A program made the position numbers and the translations under genes. Shown here in pieces: positions 44,841-55,525 of a DNA stretch of 64,000 bases (positions within the stretch are counted from its first letter, which is position 1; each line of letters starts with the position of its first letter). The notes under the pieces were generated by a model that saw nothing but the letters and a program-made list of their open reading frames with translations, was not told the DNA's origin and did not search any database. The DNA is from Anniella stebbinsi (taxonomy: Eukaryota > Chordata > Lepidosauria > Squamata > Anniellidae), in the NCBI GenBank assembly GCA_029215795.1, contig JARDYH010000001.1, positions 350,820,154 to 350,884,153 on the forward strand, given 5' to 3'.

Positions 44841-45264
44841 TAATGGGATTCATGAAATGTTTGATGATAAACAGAAGTCCTTTGTACTGTCATAGGAAGC
44901 CTGTACTGCTTGTGTGGGCCTGGATGATATTATGTATGTGCTTTCTTCAAGAAGGTGATTAGAAGGTCTAATGATGGGACAGGTAAAAGAGAAAAAAGCG
45001 CTGTCGTCAATGCAAATTTGGGGCCATAACAAAAGTACACACAACAATTTTGAAAGTTGCCAAAACCTCCCTATAATTTGGATTGATTTAACTTTTTTTA
45101 AAAAATGTTTAAAAAGCCTGTCTCTTTAAGAGGCTGCCCTGGTGAAATTGTTGAAGGCTGTCATTCATCTGGCATTGCAAGGCAAACCATTTGGGGGGCT
45201 ACATCCAACTTAACCTTTTTGTATCCACACAATAGTCATTGCAGTGAGACTTATTCCCCATAGG

Positions 45265-45413
45265 GGAAGGGCTCCTGTGGCTTTAGCTGTTGTGATGAAG
45301 AGGGCATTTCACCAGGTGCTGCATGCATACAAATAACACCTGTTGAAATTCCCTTTTCTATGCAACTGTTAAAGATACAGGAGCCCTGTCCTCCTTTTCA
45401 TATGGTGTCCCTA
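45265..45413. mobile_element. palindromic MITE, family A, right half only
   Basis: Follows the right arm from GGGCTCCTGTGGCTTTAGC to CCTTTTCATATGGTGTCCCTA. The left arm is absent. Confidence 0.75.
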
Positions 45414-46109
45414 GCCACCGCCGCAATGGGGGAATTCACTCACAGTGGCTTCTTGTTCTGTGTGAACCGGGCCAGTAGGTCTATGCAGGCATTTGCCTGC
45501 TTCATGCACATAGCTAAAGTGGGGACTGGAAGCATTTGGGCATACACATCCTGCCCCCAAGCATCCCTGCACCCCCAGCTACCTCACAGACTTGTGTGTG
45601 AGGAATGTGAAGGCTTGTAAGTGTGATTGGCTGAATGTGCTTACACAGCTTCCATGATCTGGAACCCCGAAGGTCTATAACATGCAGGTGTCTCTGTAGC
45701 AGGCTGATAATTCCAGATAGAAGTTAAAAAAGAAAATTGCAGTTCAGTGGTGGGGTCTATATTGCTCTGGGAGGCAAGGATGCAAAACAGCAATAAATAA
45801 AACAGTATTTATCTTAAGCATTTTTACCCTGCTGACTGAAAAGGCTCCATCAGCTTACACAAAAAAATAAATAATCACAAAACCAATGGGGAAGTATTTG
45901 AAAGACAATGTATTTGAGAATGTAAGACAGCTACAACCCTGAAAATGGCACCATAAAATTGCTTCTTTGGTTCAGATGTTACAACAATCCATGGTTTGGC
46001 ACTAGAAGATCCAGCCTTCATCCAGGCTCATGTGCTTCCTTCACCCAATTCCCAATTCCAGACAAACCATAAGAAAAAAAGATTGCAATATTAAACACAC
46101 TTATCAGAG
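45414..46109. other. intergenic, nothing recognised
   Basis: No supported feature. Confidence 0.4.
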
Positions 46110-46266
46110 AGTATGACAACACACTAAGCCATGGTGGTTAAGCATTTTGAGCCAAATATTATGGCTTAACATGTCACAAAACCACAATTTAAACATGCTC
46201 ACAAACCATTTACTGCAAAAGAGTTAGAGGCCTAACCATGGCTTAGTGTATTGTGTGAACAGGTCC
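46110..46266. mobile_element. MITE family G
   Basis: GACAACACACTAAGCCATGG on the left mirrors CCATGGCTTAGTGTATTGTG on the right. Internal CATTTACTGCAAAAGAG matches other copies. Confidence 0.6.
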
Positions 46267-47099
46267 TAAAGGTCGAATGTATGATTGCATTTCATGTATC
46301 TTTTTTTTAATTACATAGTTGGGGGAGGGGGTTCAAGATTGGGAACATGGTGCACAGAGAGGGGGATCATCCTTTCCTCCCATGCTGTAATCTCTAACTC
46401 TAAATCCTGACATTTCTATGGCTCCAAGAGAAGCTTCCCTCCAGGAGAAAATAGCTGCTTTCAGGGTGGTGGCTGTATTGTGAAGGGATTAAATCCCCCA
46501 CCCTATAGGCCACAGTCCTGATCCTACCCCCACCCCAATAGCTAATGATCTAATTTGGTCCTAAAATCACCAAACTCAATGGGATTCAATTGCATGGCAC
46601 ATATCCCATTGAAAGCAACAGGAATTAAAGTTAGTACAGACTAATTTGTTCCATAGGTTTCAAAGGGGCATGCAGAACAATCCTACATGCTTACTCAGAA
46701 GCAATTCCTATGTACTATAGGGACTGCTCTCATGTAACAGTACTTTAACTTCCAGGTGTAAAGTTATAACAATAAGTTTGTTAACGAGATACGGTTAAAA
46801 TTATTATGCTTATTGGTTGGGCCATATAACCAGCATCCAGGTGAGACATTATAATATTCTTCAAACTTCGAAGGGGGAGAGGAGGGTTAAGAAGTAGCAG
46901 TTTATTAGCAGGAACGTAGTTTAAAGGATACGATTATTAAATACTCATGTAGCAGAAATTGAAGAATATAGATGAAGTGGTCTTCAAGCTTAAAGCTGCA
47001 ACCCTATTCAAATTTACCAAGAAATAAGCCTCACTGAACAGACTTCTGAGTGAACATGTATAGGACTGCATTGCAAGGTACAATTTAAAGAGAGCTAGT
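46267..47099. other. intergenic with one dispersed repeat
   Basis: 46555-46735 contains the 'CAATGGGATTCAATTGC / TACTCAGAAGCAATTCC' repeat; another partial copy is at 46995-47075. The rest is unassigned. Confidence 0.4.
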
Positions 47100-47235
47100 T
47101 AAAGGGAAATCTTATGCACGTTTAGACAGAAAACGTCATACAATTCCCAGCATTCCCCAACCAGCATTTTTAGAAAAGGTTTTTTTTTGTCTAAACATGC
47201 ATAGGATCCCACTCTTAGGGTGCAATCCTATCAAC
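47100..47235. mobile_element. foldback MITE (GTTTAGACA ends)
   Basis: ATCTTATGCACGTTTAGACA on the left is mirrored by TGTCTAAACATGCATAGGAT on the right. Related copies lie at 61375-61475 and, as a half, 22625-22665. Confidence 0.6.
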
Positions 47236-47372
47236 TGCATCTTCGATGATCATAAGCCCCAGAACTCGAAGGCTTATGATCATCCTATGCAACGCGGGAG
47301 GAGTGGTGGAGGCTATTGTCGTCGTTGGAGAGCTGCTAGTGCTGTTCTTTCCAGGTTAGCTGCTTTGTTGGT

Positions 47373-47468
47373 GCCTGGCTGACAGATGGTTGGCCACTGT
47401 GAGAACAGAGTGCTGGACTAGGTGGACCCTTGGTCTGATCCAGCATGGCTCTTCTTATGTTCTTATGT
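47373..47468 (+). mobile_element. CR1 LINE tail
   Basis: AGAGTGCTGGACTAGGTGG, CCAGCATGGCTCTTC and the (TTCTTATG)n tail. Only the last about 95 bases remain. Confidence 0.75.
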
Positions 47469-47654
47469 AGCTGCAAGGGGTCAGATCTCTGACTGCCCCT
47501 TCTGCGGTCAGAGTGCTGTCTCTGACCCTTGGAAGGGGGACTCCAAACAATTCTGTCCCTTCCAATGCTGTTGGGGCTGAAGGATTGTTCCCTCAGTTCA
47601 TTAATTGAAGGTTAGATGGGGAAAAGCCAGCTTTTTCTATATGTACATATAAAC

Positions 47655-47675
47655 ACACACACACACACTATATAT

Positions 47676-47707
<32 letters not shown>
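47655..47707. repeat. (CA)n / (TA)n microsatellite
   Basis: A CA tract passes directly into about 20 TA units with one AAA break. Confidence 0.95.
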
Positions 47708-48093
47708 GGCACATTGCTTGAATATTTTATACACACTTAAATACGGTAAAAGCTATTGATTACTTCGAGGTCAGGTGGGGAATTAAAGGCTTTTGAAACA
47801 TGTATACATAAACACACACATATTAAATTTATATGGTACATTAGTGGAAGTTTAGTCGTGGGAAACACACACATCTATCTATCTAATATGAAGACATATC
47901 TACATTTTTATATGATACAAGTTAAGGAGTGCTAGTTAATTCATTACTTGGGGGAAAAAACGCTTTACACATAAACATGTATTCATTTATTTATTTTTGT
48001 TAGAAAATGGTTACCCTCCCCCTCCCCGTTTTCCTTTATAAAATAAACTCAAGGCAGAGAGGGGATCGGTGCCGTTGGGATTCGGAACTCTGC

Positions 48094-48105
48094 TGCGCGT
48101 GCGCA
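48094..48105. promoter_or_regulatory. NRF1 binding site
   Basis: TGCGCGTGCGCA fits the YGCGCRTGCGCR consensus exactly. NRF1 drives many nuclear growth-related genes, which suits VRK1. Confidence 0.6.
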
Positions 48106-48316
48106 GCAACGGATGAGCCGCTGATTCCAGCGACAGGTGCGGCCGACCGGTCAACCGACGGCGTGGCAACTTCCATCCCTTCAGTCCCGCTCACCGTTGG
48201 CAGGAGGAGGAGGAGGAGGAGGAGGAGCTCCGCGACGGCCACTCGGGCGCCTTACTCGCGCGCCGGCTCGCCCCGCTCCCCGCCCCCGCCGGCCCAACGG
48301 CTCTCGCACGTACGAA

Positions 48317-48324
48317 ACCGGAAG
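48317..48324 (+). promoter_or_regulatory. ETS-family binding site
   Basis: ACCGGAAG is the high-affinity ETS/GABPA core. A second, inverted core lies at 48369-48376. Confidence 0.5.
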
Positions 48325-48376
48325 CTGCCTTTTTCCCCGCGCGGCAACTCCGAATGTCCCCCGCCCCGTTTCCGGT

Positions 48377-48456
48377 GTGGCGCGAGGCTGGCTGAGGGCG
48401 AGTTGTATTCCCGCCGTTTTCTCTGCTGGCGTCTCCTCGGCCGACGGCTCCTCTAG
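48377..48456 (+). other. VRK1: candidate VRK1 untranslated exon 1 (3' part)
   Basis: GC-rich leader ending CTCCTCTAG|GTACGG, a usable donor at 48457, just downstream of the ETS and GC-box cluster. The first coding exon has a good acceptor at 52321-52322, five bases before its ATG, so an upstream untranslated exon is required, and this is the best candidate. The transcription start is not determined; the start given is arbitrary. Confidence 0.4.
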
Positions 48457-48643
48457 GTACGGATCCAGCTCCGCCCTCCCCGGCTCTATGAACGGAACTG
48501 GGGGTGGGGAGCGTCAGGCCGGTCGGACGCCGCTTCTGCCCTATTGGGGCAGCGGCTGACGAGGAGCAGCTCTGTCCTCGCCTTCCCTTTACCATTTCGG
48601 CCGCTTTCGACCTGTGCCAGCCTTCCGTCAACTTGGTGCCCCC

Positions 48644-48680
48644 CCCGGGGTGTTGGACTACAACTCCCAGCATTCCCTGC
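48644..48680. repeat. dispersed repeat (GGACTACAACTCCCAGCATT)
   Basis: Short piece of the GTTGTAGTCC repeat family, inside the CpG island edge. Confidence 0.5.
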
Positions 48681-48837
48681 AGCCAGCCCTGTTGTAAGCC
48701 TGCACCGGGTTGGGGGAAGGCGGCCCTGTTCCCTTCTTCGGGGGGGGGGGGGGAGGGAGGTTACCTGACTTCTGGGCCTGTAGGAGGGGGGAGAGTCGCA
48801 TTCATTGCCTGAGCAGAGTGTCGAGTACCAGCAACTG

Positions 48838-49050
48838 GGGAGGGGGCGCAGCTCAGTGCCTGAGCATCTGCGTTGCACGCGGAAGGTCCCAAATTTAATC
48901 CCTGGCTTCTTCAGGTAGGGCTAGGAAGGAATCCTGCCTGAAACCCCGAAGAGCCATTGCTGCCAGTCAGTGTCGACAATACTGGGCTAGATGGACTCAT
49001 GGTCTGGCTCAGTATGAGGCAGCTTCCTCTGTACTGCTTGAGCTTCTTTG
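48838..49050 (+). repeat. tRNA-derived SINE
   Basis: A-box-like GCAGCTCAGTGCCTGAGCA and B-box-like GGTCCCAAATTTAATCC, then the body CTTCTTCAGGTAGGGCTAGG, CTGCCAGTCAGTGTCGACAA and the tail CTCAGTATGAGGCAGCTTCC. The full-length layout makes this the reference copy for the family. It lies in VRK1 intron 1. Confidence 0.8.
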
Positions 49051-49361
49051 GTTCCAGTCTTTCATAACTGAAGGAAGGGTGGCTGATACATTGCAAATAA
49101 GTAAATAAAGGAAGTATTCACAGACCAGGACTGCAACCCGCATCAGGTCCAGCCGGCCTGACCAGTGGGATGATGAGAGTTGTAATCTAAAACGGATGGA
49201 ATGGCCTAAGTTGAGGGAGAGCTGCCATAGCTCTGGATTTTCTCCTTTTTAGCAAACTGCTGCCTTATTTCAACTTTTTTTTCTTTTGATGGGTGTGGCG
49301 TGTCTTGTGTGCAGTTAGTTGTCTTCGGAAATTATCAGCGCGCAGTGCTGCATATTTCCAA

Positions 49362-50330
49362 TATGCCTTCCCCAACCTGGTCCCCACCCATCATGTATAG
49401 TGCCATGTGCACTGATGGTGCTTTATAAATAAATAAAAATAACCAGCCCTTGCCAGCATGGCCAATGGTCAAGAATCAGGGGAGTTGAAGGCTGGTTTAT
49501 AGAGTTCCCATTTCAAACCTAATGGTACTTGCTCGCTAAAAGGGAGCAACCTCGCTGAAATAAACAACAGTTTGTGGTGGATTAGAGCACCACCAAATGA
49601 GGAAGGACATCAGCTGTTGAGTCATTATGTGTTCCCACATAGCACAAACGTATTCAAAATAAATTAGAGGCATGTTCATTTTAAGTCTAGGCAGTGTGGA
49701 TGGAAACATGTACCAGGACGTACCTGCTTAAAAAGAATAATGGCAAAAGCAGTGATGCAGAAAACTCATTCATGCCCTAGTTTTGTCCAGGTTAGATGAT
49801 TGCAATGTATATTTGCTGCCTCTGAACATGGTTGTATGCTGGAGGGTGTTCCAGACGCCAAACTCTAGTGTTATTCCAATTCTGGTTGCCATTTTACTTA
49901 AGAGCCTAATTGAAAGTGCTGGCCTTAGCCTGGTCTCAAGTTTCTTATGGCCTTAAAGGTTATTTTAGCCAGTGTAACCTTTAGTATGAACCAGCCTCGA
50001 CTCTCCATTCAACAGCCAAGGCCCTACTGACAGCTGTTGTCTGAGGTATGGCCGATAGGGACTTGTATCCTTTTTAGTTGCAGCTCCCCAAAGGAAAACA
50101 TCTTTCCTCCCCAAAGAAGACAGCATGTCTATTGCATTGCTGGCCTTTCATTGTGCGGTCAAAACATGTGTTTTCCAAGGATGATTTAAATTGCCTTTAG
50201 AATTTATTTTTGGCTGCTTTGGCTATTTTTGTGTTCTATTCTTATTGATTGTATGGTTCTTAATTAGGCCATTGAAACCTGCCTTAATGTTTTACGGAAA
50301 GGCAGGAATATTTTACTAAATAAAATAATT
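49362..50330 (+). mobile_element. LINE remnants in VRK1 intron 1
   Basis: 49362-49440 is a LINE-type tail (GGTGCTTTATAAATAAATAA). 49765-50330 is a decayed L2 copy beginning with a SRLDDCNVYLLPL-like frame and ending GGAAAGGCAGGAATATTTTAC. Confidence 0.5.
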
Positions 50331-52322
50331 AGAGTTGTGGTTCTTAGGCTTTCATAGTTTACTTTTAGCATTTTCAGGATGTTGGGAATAGGGCCAACCA
50401 TGTGGTTCTCTGTCCACTTCTCCATGTGTAGATTTTGCACATGGAGAATACCGGTTTAGGACTATAGTAACTAACTGTCCAAAACTTTTACTCATTGCAG
50501 ACTGTGTCTTTGCCAATTTGAAAACAATTATGAGGCAGAACGTTTCTAAAGCAAGGGCTGGTAGTTACTTATTGAACAAAGCAATTTTTTAATTTAGAAA
50601 GGAGATATCCTTATCTATTTATAGAGAACAAACATTCATTGTTTGAGAACAGGAAATTGCAGGTTGCTAGAGACTATTAAAATAGGAGTATATTAGGTCA
50701 CATAGGTAAGCATGGTGGGTGATCCTCCAAGAAATATACATAATACCATCACCTTGAGTCAAGGCCTGGATCCCACTGTGCTTGGTGTAACTTTCCAGTG
50801 CTTGGACTTTACTATCAAGTTTATAATATCTAGTGTAGTATATGACTTGTTGAGCCATATTGATAATGCTTGATCTAAAAAAAAAGTATTTTTCAATTCT
50901 CTTTATTTACATATATTACTCTTTCATTTGATGGTTGCTTTCCAATGTCATGCCAAATGCCTTTATTATTATTAAAAGACATATCCTGCCTTTTCTCAAT
51001 GAGCTCAAGGTGGTTAACAAAGTTAAAACGCGAACAATGTAAAAGCAATTTGGAATAGCAAAACAACTCTAAAGTAAAAAGGCTAAGAAGAGTGAAAAAT
51101 GAAAAAGTAACACAATAATTTACTTAAAACCATACTAGTATGGGAGTCCCCATTGATGGTCTTAAAGCATTCCAAAAAAGCAAGCTTTAGGCCATCCTAT
51201 GGAAGGACATTAGAGAGGTTGGGCCTAGGGCTATTGGAGGAGTCAGTTTTGGGGGTGGAGCTTGGCGAGTTTATGCCAGCTTTTAGAACCCTGAAGTGCC
51301 TCGACTCAGCGTGCCCCAAGATGGGCAAACTTACGATTTCCCAGGTTTTTTATTTGTGCAAATCCCAATATGCGTAAATTGTGATTTGTGCAAAATGACG
51401 GCCATAAATAGTACAATTTGCACAAAATTGCAAGCATAAATAGCTCTTTATGCCTGCATTCCTATGCAAATCGTGCTATTTAGGGGTACGATGTTGCGAA
51501 AATCATAATTTCCATAAATATTTCCAACTATGTATTTGTCCAAATCATGGCTCATGGACAAAAAAAGACGTGAACCCTCGCCAGGCACCTGTGGACCGTC
51601 TGACGGCTTGCTCCCCCCACACACCAGAATCGTGCAACGAGCGGCTGTCCAGCAAACAGAGCGCTAACAGGATGCTCTCCCTGTTATGTTTGAAGAGTTC
51701 TTGCACTATTGCTGCAGAATTCAGAATAGTATAGTTGTGCCAATAGTACAGAGAGCTACTGTTTTGTGATCCATCTAGGAAAGTAAAATCTGTCTCAGCA
51801 TTGGAGAAATTCTAGGGATTTTGTCTATGTGTAAATACTAAGAAAACAACATTTGTTTCTTAGAGGAAACATCATTTAACCCTTCATAAAAAATAGCTAT
51901 TTACTTATCTGGCAATGCGTTCAATTTTAGCATGAGGTGATAGTCATGTCTACTCAGTGCATCAACGATAAGGTTCTGTCATTGTAAATGGTAACTGTCA
52001 CAACAGGTATTTGAGATTTTAGTTGGGGATATAGAAGTTCTTTACAGACTGAGGAATTATTGCACTTAATGTGGAAAGTAAAAGTTGGCTTTGTTCAAGA
52101 TTCAGTTAGGAGAAGAAAACCTTTTCCCAAAAGAAAAAAATCTGCACTCAAAGCATTAAAGACCTGGAACAAGAATTTGTATGGTGCTTATTTTAGTACT
52201 TGTGGAGGCAGGATATATTGAATAATGGGAAGTGGCAGTAGACATCTTAAATAACTAAAAACAAGTGGGAGTGTGGAATAAACTTGGCCTCTTACTGGTG
52301 GTTTTGCTTTTGTTTTGTTTAG
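50331..52322. other. rest of VRK1 intron 1
   Basis: Contains an inverted LINE tail at 50965-51040 (ATCCTGCCTTTTCTCAATG). Otherwise nothing recognised. It ends in a T-rich tract and the acceptor AG at 52321-52322. Confidence 0.5.
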
Positions 52323-52327
52323 TGAAT

Positions 52328-52484
52328 ATGTCTAACGTAAAGAAGACCGCAGGAAAAAGAGGTCCTGCAAAGCGGAAGCTTGCAGAGGAATTCCCTCCTG
52401 GAGAAGTTTTTACTGACATATTAAAGAAAGATTGGAAGCTTGGCCCAGTTATAGGCAAAGGTGGTTTTGGCTGCTTGTATCTTG
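52328..52484 (+). CDS. VRK1: VRK1 coding exon 2: start codon and glycine-rich loop (partial gene)
   Basis: VRK1 is a chromatin-associated Ser/Thr kinase of the casein-kinase-1-like group. It phosphorylates BAF (BANF1), histone H3, p53 and other nuclear targets and supports mitosis and nuclear envelope reassembly. This exon begins MSNVKKTAGKRG, a basic N-terminal tail, then LAEEFPPGEVFTD and KKDWKLGPVIGKGGFGCLYL, the ATP-binding glycine loop (GKGGFG). It codes 52 residues plus one base. The exon starts at 52323 after a T-rich acceptor, and the ATG is five bases inside it. The donor GTAAGA is at 52485. The start is chosen because it is the first ATG and matches the known N-terminal length. VRK2 was considered, but its N terminus lacks this basic leader and residues here follow VRK1. 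Confidence 0.93.
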
Positions 52485-54009
52485 GTAAGATTGATTTTAA
52501 AAGGTGTTAAATTTAGAGCTCTGTATTAGTTCTGGTTGTGCTGGCACCATATTAAGGGTGTGGAAGCAATAAAATAAACTGATTATGCATACAATTTGGC
52601 TAGAGGGTGGCAGCATTTTTTCATTCAAAATTCTCTTTTGAGGAATCCAAATATGCACTTATGTCACAATTTGTTTAGCCCTACAAAATTTCTTCCGCTA
52701 ATCTTGATTTTATTCATCACCTTCATGCTTGGAAGTAGGGCTACTCCCAGCCTTTCCTGCTGGAAACAGAATGACGGACTGGATGGACCCTGGTCTGATT
52801 AGGCAAGGAAGTTCTTATGTCCCTTGTTATGGGGAAGTTTGGACCCAGTCGGCTGGATGCTGCTTGTAAAAACACATAATTCATTTTGATTAGCGATTTC
52901 CAAATTAATACCTGAAGCATACGTTTCGAGAGTTGTCATAATTCAGAAACTTTGAGTTTTATTCTTCCCCTTTTTTATATGAGCCTTTCCCAACTTGCAG
53001 TCCTCAGACAGCAGGGATGATGGGAGTTGTAGACCAACAAAATCTGGAGACCACAGGTTGGAAAAGGCTGGTTTATACGATTAAAAGAAAATCTGGTTCA
53101 GCTATTTTATTGCTAGAAACTTGGAATTGATGGCCATTCTGGGGTAGAGAAGAGAGGAGTTTTGCCTCAAGGCTTCTTTCCTGCCATGCTGCTGTAGCCC
53201 AAGATTGTTATTTCTGATCCCTACAGGCTTTGCTATTTCAAAACTAGTGGTAAGGATCTCAGCCACAGGATTCCTTTTTGGAAACTGGCAGATCCATGAG
53301 CTTCAAAATAGTTAGTTTTGTGATAAAAGGCATCTTAATTTAACAAGAAAATAGCATTTCTGTTGTAAGAGCACTTCCACATGGTAGCTTGCTTCTCCAG
53401 TGACCAGAGTGCTAATGGCATTTCCCAGGAAATACCTTATAGCTTATGTATTTTCTAGTCTAAAGATTTGGAACAATGATGACTCTTTGGTGCTATTGTT
53501 ACTGTGCTGTCTGTACTGAACTTGCTGTCTTCAGACCAGCAGTAAATGAAAAGTAATGCGGATGGTCCCTTTCTGGCTTGCAAATGTCAGGCAAGCTAAT
53601 GTCACCATCTCAGTCATCCACCAAAGTGCCATGGCTTCTTGCACCTCTGTGGGGGCTCCCTGAGAGCCATTGCACGCTATAATTTAATATGTGCATGCAA
53701 AATTGTTTGTGTATATAAAACTAAAATAGTAAGTGCAACAAACACATGTTTATTGTACATGTGTATCATACAGGTATACTAATTTTGGAGGCAGGGTTGA
53801 CCAAGGAACACATGTAATGTGTGACGGAGCCAAGTAATATTCCTATCTGGCTTAAACTGCCTCTAGTGCAAAGGTTCTCCCTCAAACATTCAAATTTGGT
53901 TTTCTCTATCAAGCTATTGAATATTTGTTTCTGCTTTATTTTGTAAAATTACTGTCTGTATGTTAAAAGGTAGTTCTCTCCTCTTACTGACAACCCCATA
54001 TTTTAACAG
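52485..54009. other. VRK1 intron 2
   Basis: GT-AG intron. It holds a CR1 tail at about 52750-52822 (ACTGGATGGACCCTGGTCTG) and a GTTGTAG dispersed repeat at 52978-53068. Nothing else recognised. Confidence 0.7.
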
Positions 54010-54065
54010 CTGATGTTAATTCTTCAAAATCCGTCACGAGTGATGCACCCTATGTTATAAAAGTG
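54010..54065 (+). CDS. VRK1: VRK1 coding exon 3: ATP-binding lysine
   Basis: A 56 bp exon between TTTTAACAG and GTAAGT. Joined in phase to exon 2 it codes ADVNSSKSVTSDAPYVIKV. The lysine of the final IKV is the ATP-binding residue (residue 70 here, Lys71 in human VRK1, since this N terminus is one residue shorter). The segment follows the human protein closely (ADxNSSxSVxSDAPxVxKV). It ends in phase 0. Confidence 0.93.
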
Positions 54066-55525
54066 GTAAGTTTACTTTTTTTACTTTGAAACATTCTATA
54101 TTGGAACAGAGCAATATTGCCACTAGAATTTGGTTGACTGCTTAGAACATCATGGGAAAACTAGAAAGACTGTTCCATTTGTCTGTTTGCAATAGTTTGT
54201 GGAATTCTATAGGGAGAAAATCAATTGTCCCATAACTGCAAGTAGGTTAAAGTAAGTTGAAAACTTTTAACATCTTTTAAATCTGCTCTGCTGTTAGCAT
54301 TCTTATTTAAAATAACTAATATCATTGCCCTCTTGCTGCTTGGTTATAGTCTGAAATTCTACTTTAAGAGTCTCTGTGATGGTGACATAAGATGTGAACA
54401 GTTACTAATGCTTTAACAGATTGGAGATGGAATACAGGTATGAAACTTTTGGTTTCATGCCTGTATTTTGATACCATTCCCCTATGGTATCAGATGTATA
54501 GCTATAATGCCTATATTTGGCAACTAATTCTGACTGCGAAGCACTTTACACAGTGAACGGGTGGTGGAGGACCATTTCCATTTTCCTGTCCCATCCCTCA
54601 CTCCTGTTCTCCAGCTGTACCATTCATCACCTTCCTCTTTGACAGGTTGCAGGGTGTGGATTCAGCTGGGACCAGGTGGGGCACTTGAAGCTGGAATTAT
54701 CCTTGGATTCTTCTGTACTATCTGACTTCATGTAAAATGCTGGCACTACCCAGATAAAAGCAGCAGGAAATAGTCATGCATTGCTTGTGATGCAGCTAGC
54801 CGCCTTATACGAAGTGATGGTGTGCCAGAGGATACAGAGGATTTTGAGGCGTGCTCCAATTTTCCATGGTCACCCTCCTCCTAGCTGCCTCTCATTTCCC
54901 CCTCCCTGTTCCCACCATCCCTTGAGAGGGAGGGTTGAATGTGGGAAATTATAAGGTGCCGTTTAGTGTAACTACAAACATTATGGATTGGTAGCAGTAA
55001 AGTAGCGTCGTTAGGATTTGCCTGTTTCTGGCTTCCTTTTATTTATAGGATTATAGGTACTATGAATCGATTACGTTTACATTTGTAAAAATAGTCTCTA
55101 CATCATGTCTTTGACTGCTAAATGTTTTGAAAAGTATTAATGCATAGTTCATATTGGTGATATATGTGTGGTTTTAAAAGGATGTTGATATAAACATTTT
55201 ATTTATATAGAACATCCGTGTTTTGTGGTCTACTTTAGTGTATAACCATAATGGAGATAAATTGTGTTAATAAATGAATGCCTCTGACTATATAGGATAG
55301 ACAGCTTGAAAACGTAAATGCCTCTTAGAGATAGGGACATATGTCAGCAGATGTAGAGATGTTGAAGTTCTTGTGTATGTTTGAATTGACTGTGAGTAAG
55401 GATTGAGTTGTTTAAGTTAAATCAGGGTCATCTGGACAATATAATCTGTTAGCGAACTGGTATGTGGGACACATTATTTGTGGTGCATAGGCATAGATTG
55501 CACTGTTTCACAGACAAGAAAATAG

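Larger units (their letters stand above)
48040..48770 (+). promoter_or_regulatory. VRK1: CpG island promoter of VRK1
   Basis: Sharp rise in GC and CpG against AT-rich flanks. Visible sites are an NRF1 palindrome TGCGCGTGCGCA (48094-48105), ETS sites ACCGGAAG (48317-48324) and TTTCCGGT (48369-48376), and GC boxes CCCCCGCCCC (48358-48367). There is no TATA box, as is usual for housekeeping promoters. It lies about 3.9 kb upstream of the exon with the VRK1 start codon and on the right strand for it. Assignment to VRK1 is by position; a divergent transcript cannot be excluded. A (GGA)n tract is at 48201-48228. Confidence 0.75.

Noticed and set aside
48007..48559. Overlapping open frames of 140-160 codons on both strands at the CpG island
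   Set aside because: They arise from GC-rich composition and a (GGA)n tract, overlap the promoter and have no domain. The island fits a promoter plus untranslated exon better.
48838..48900. True tRNA gene
   Set aside because: A- and B-box-like words are present, but the sequence continues into a SINE body and tail and the cloverleaf is not maintained.
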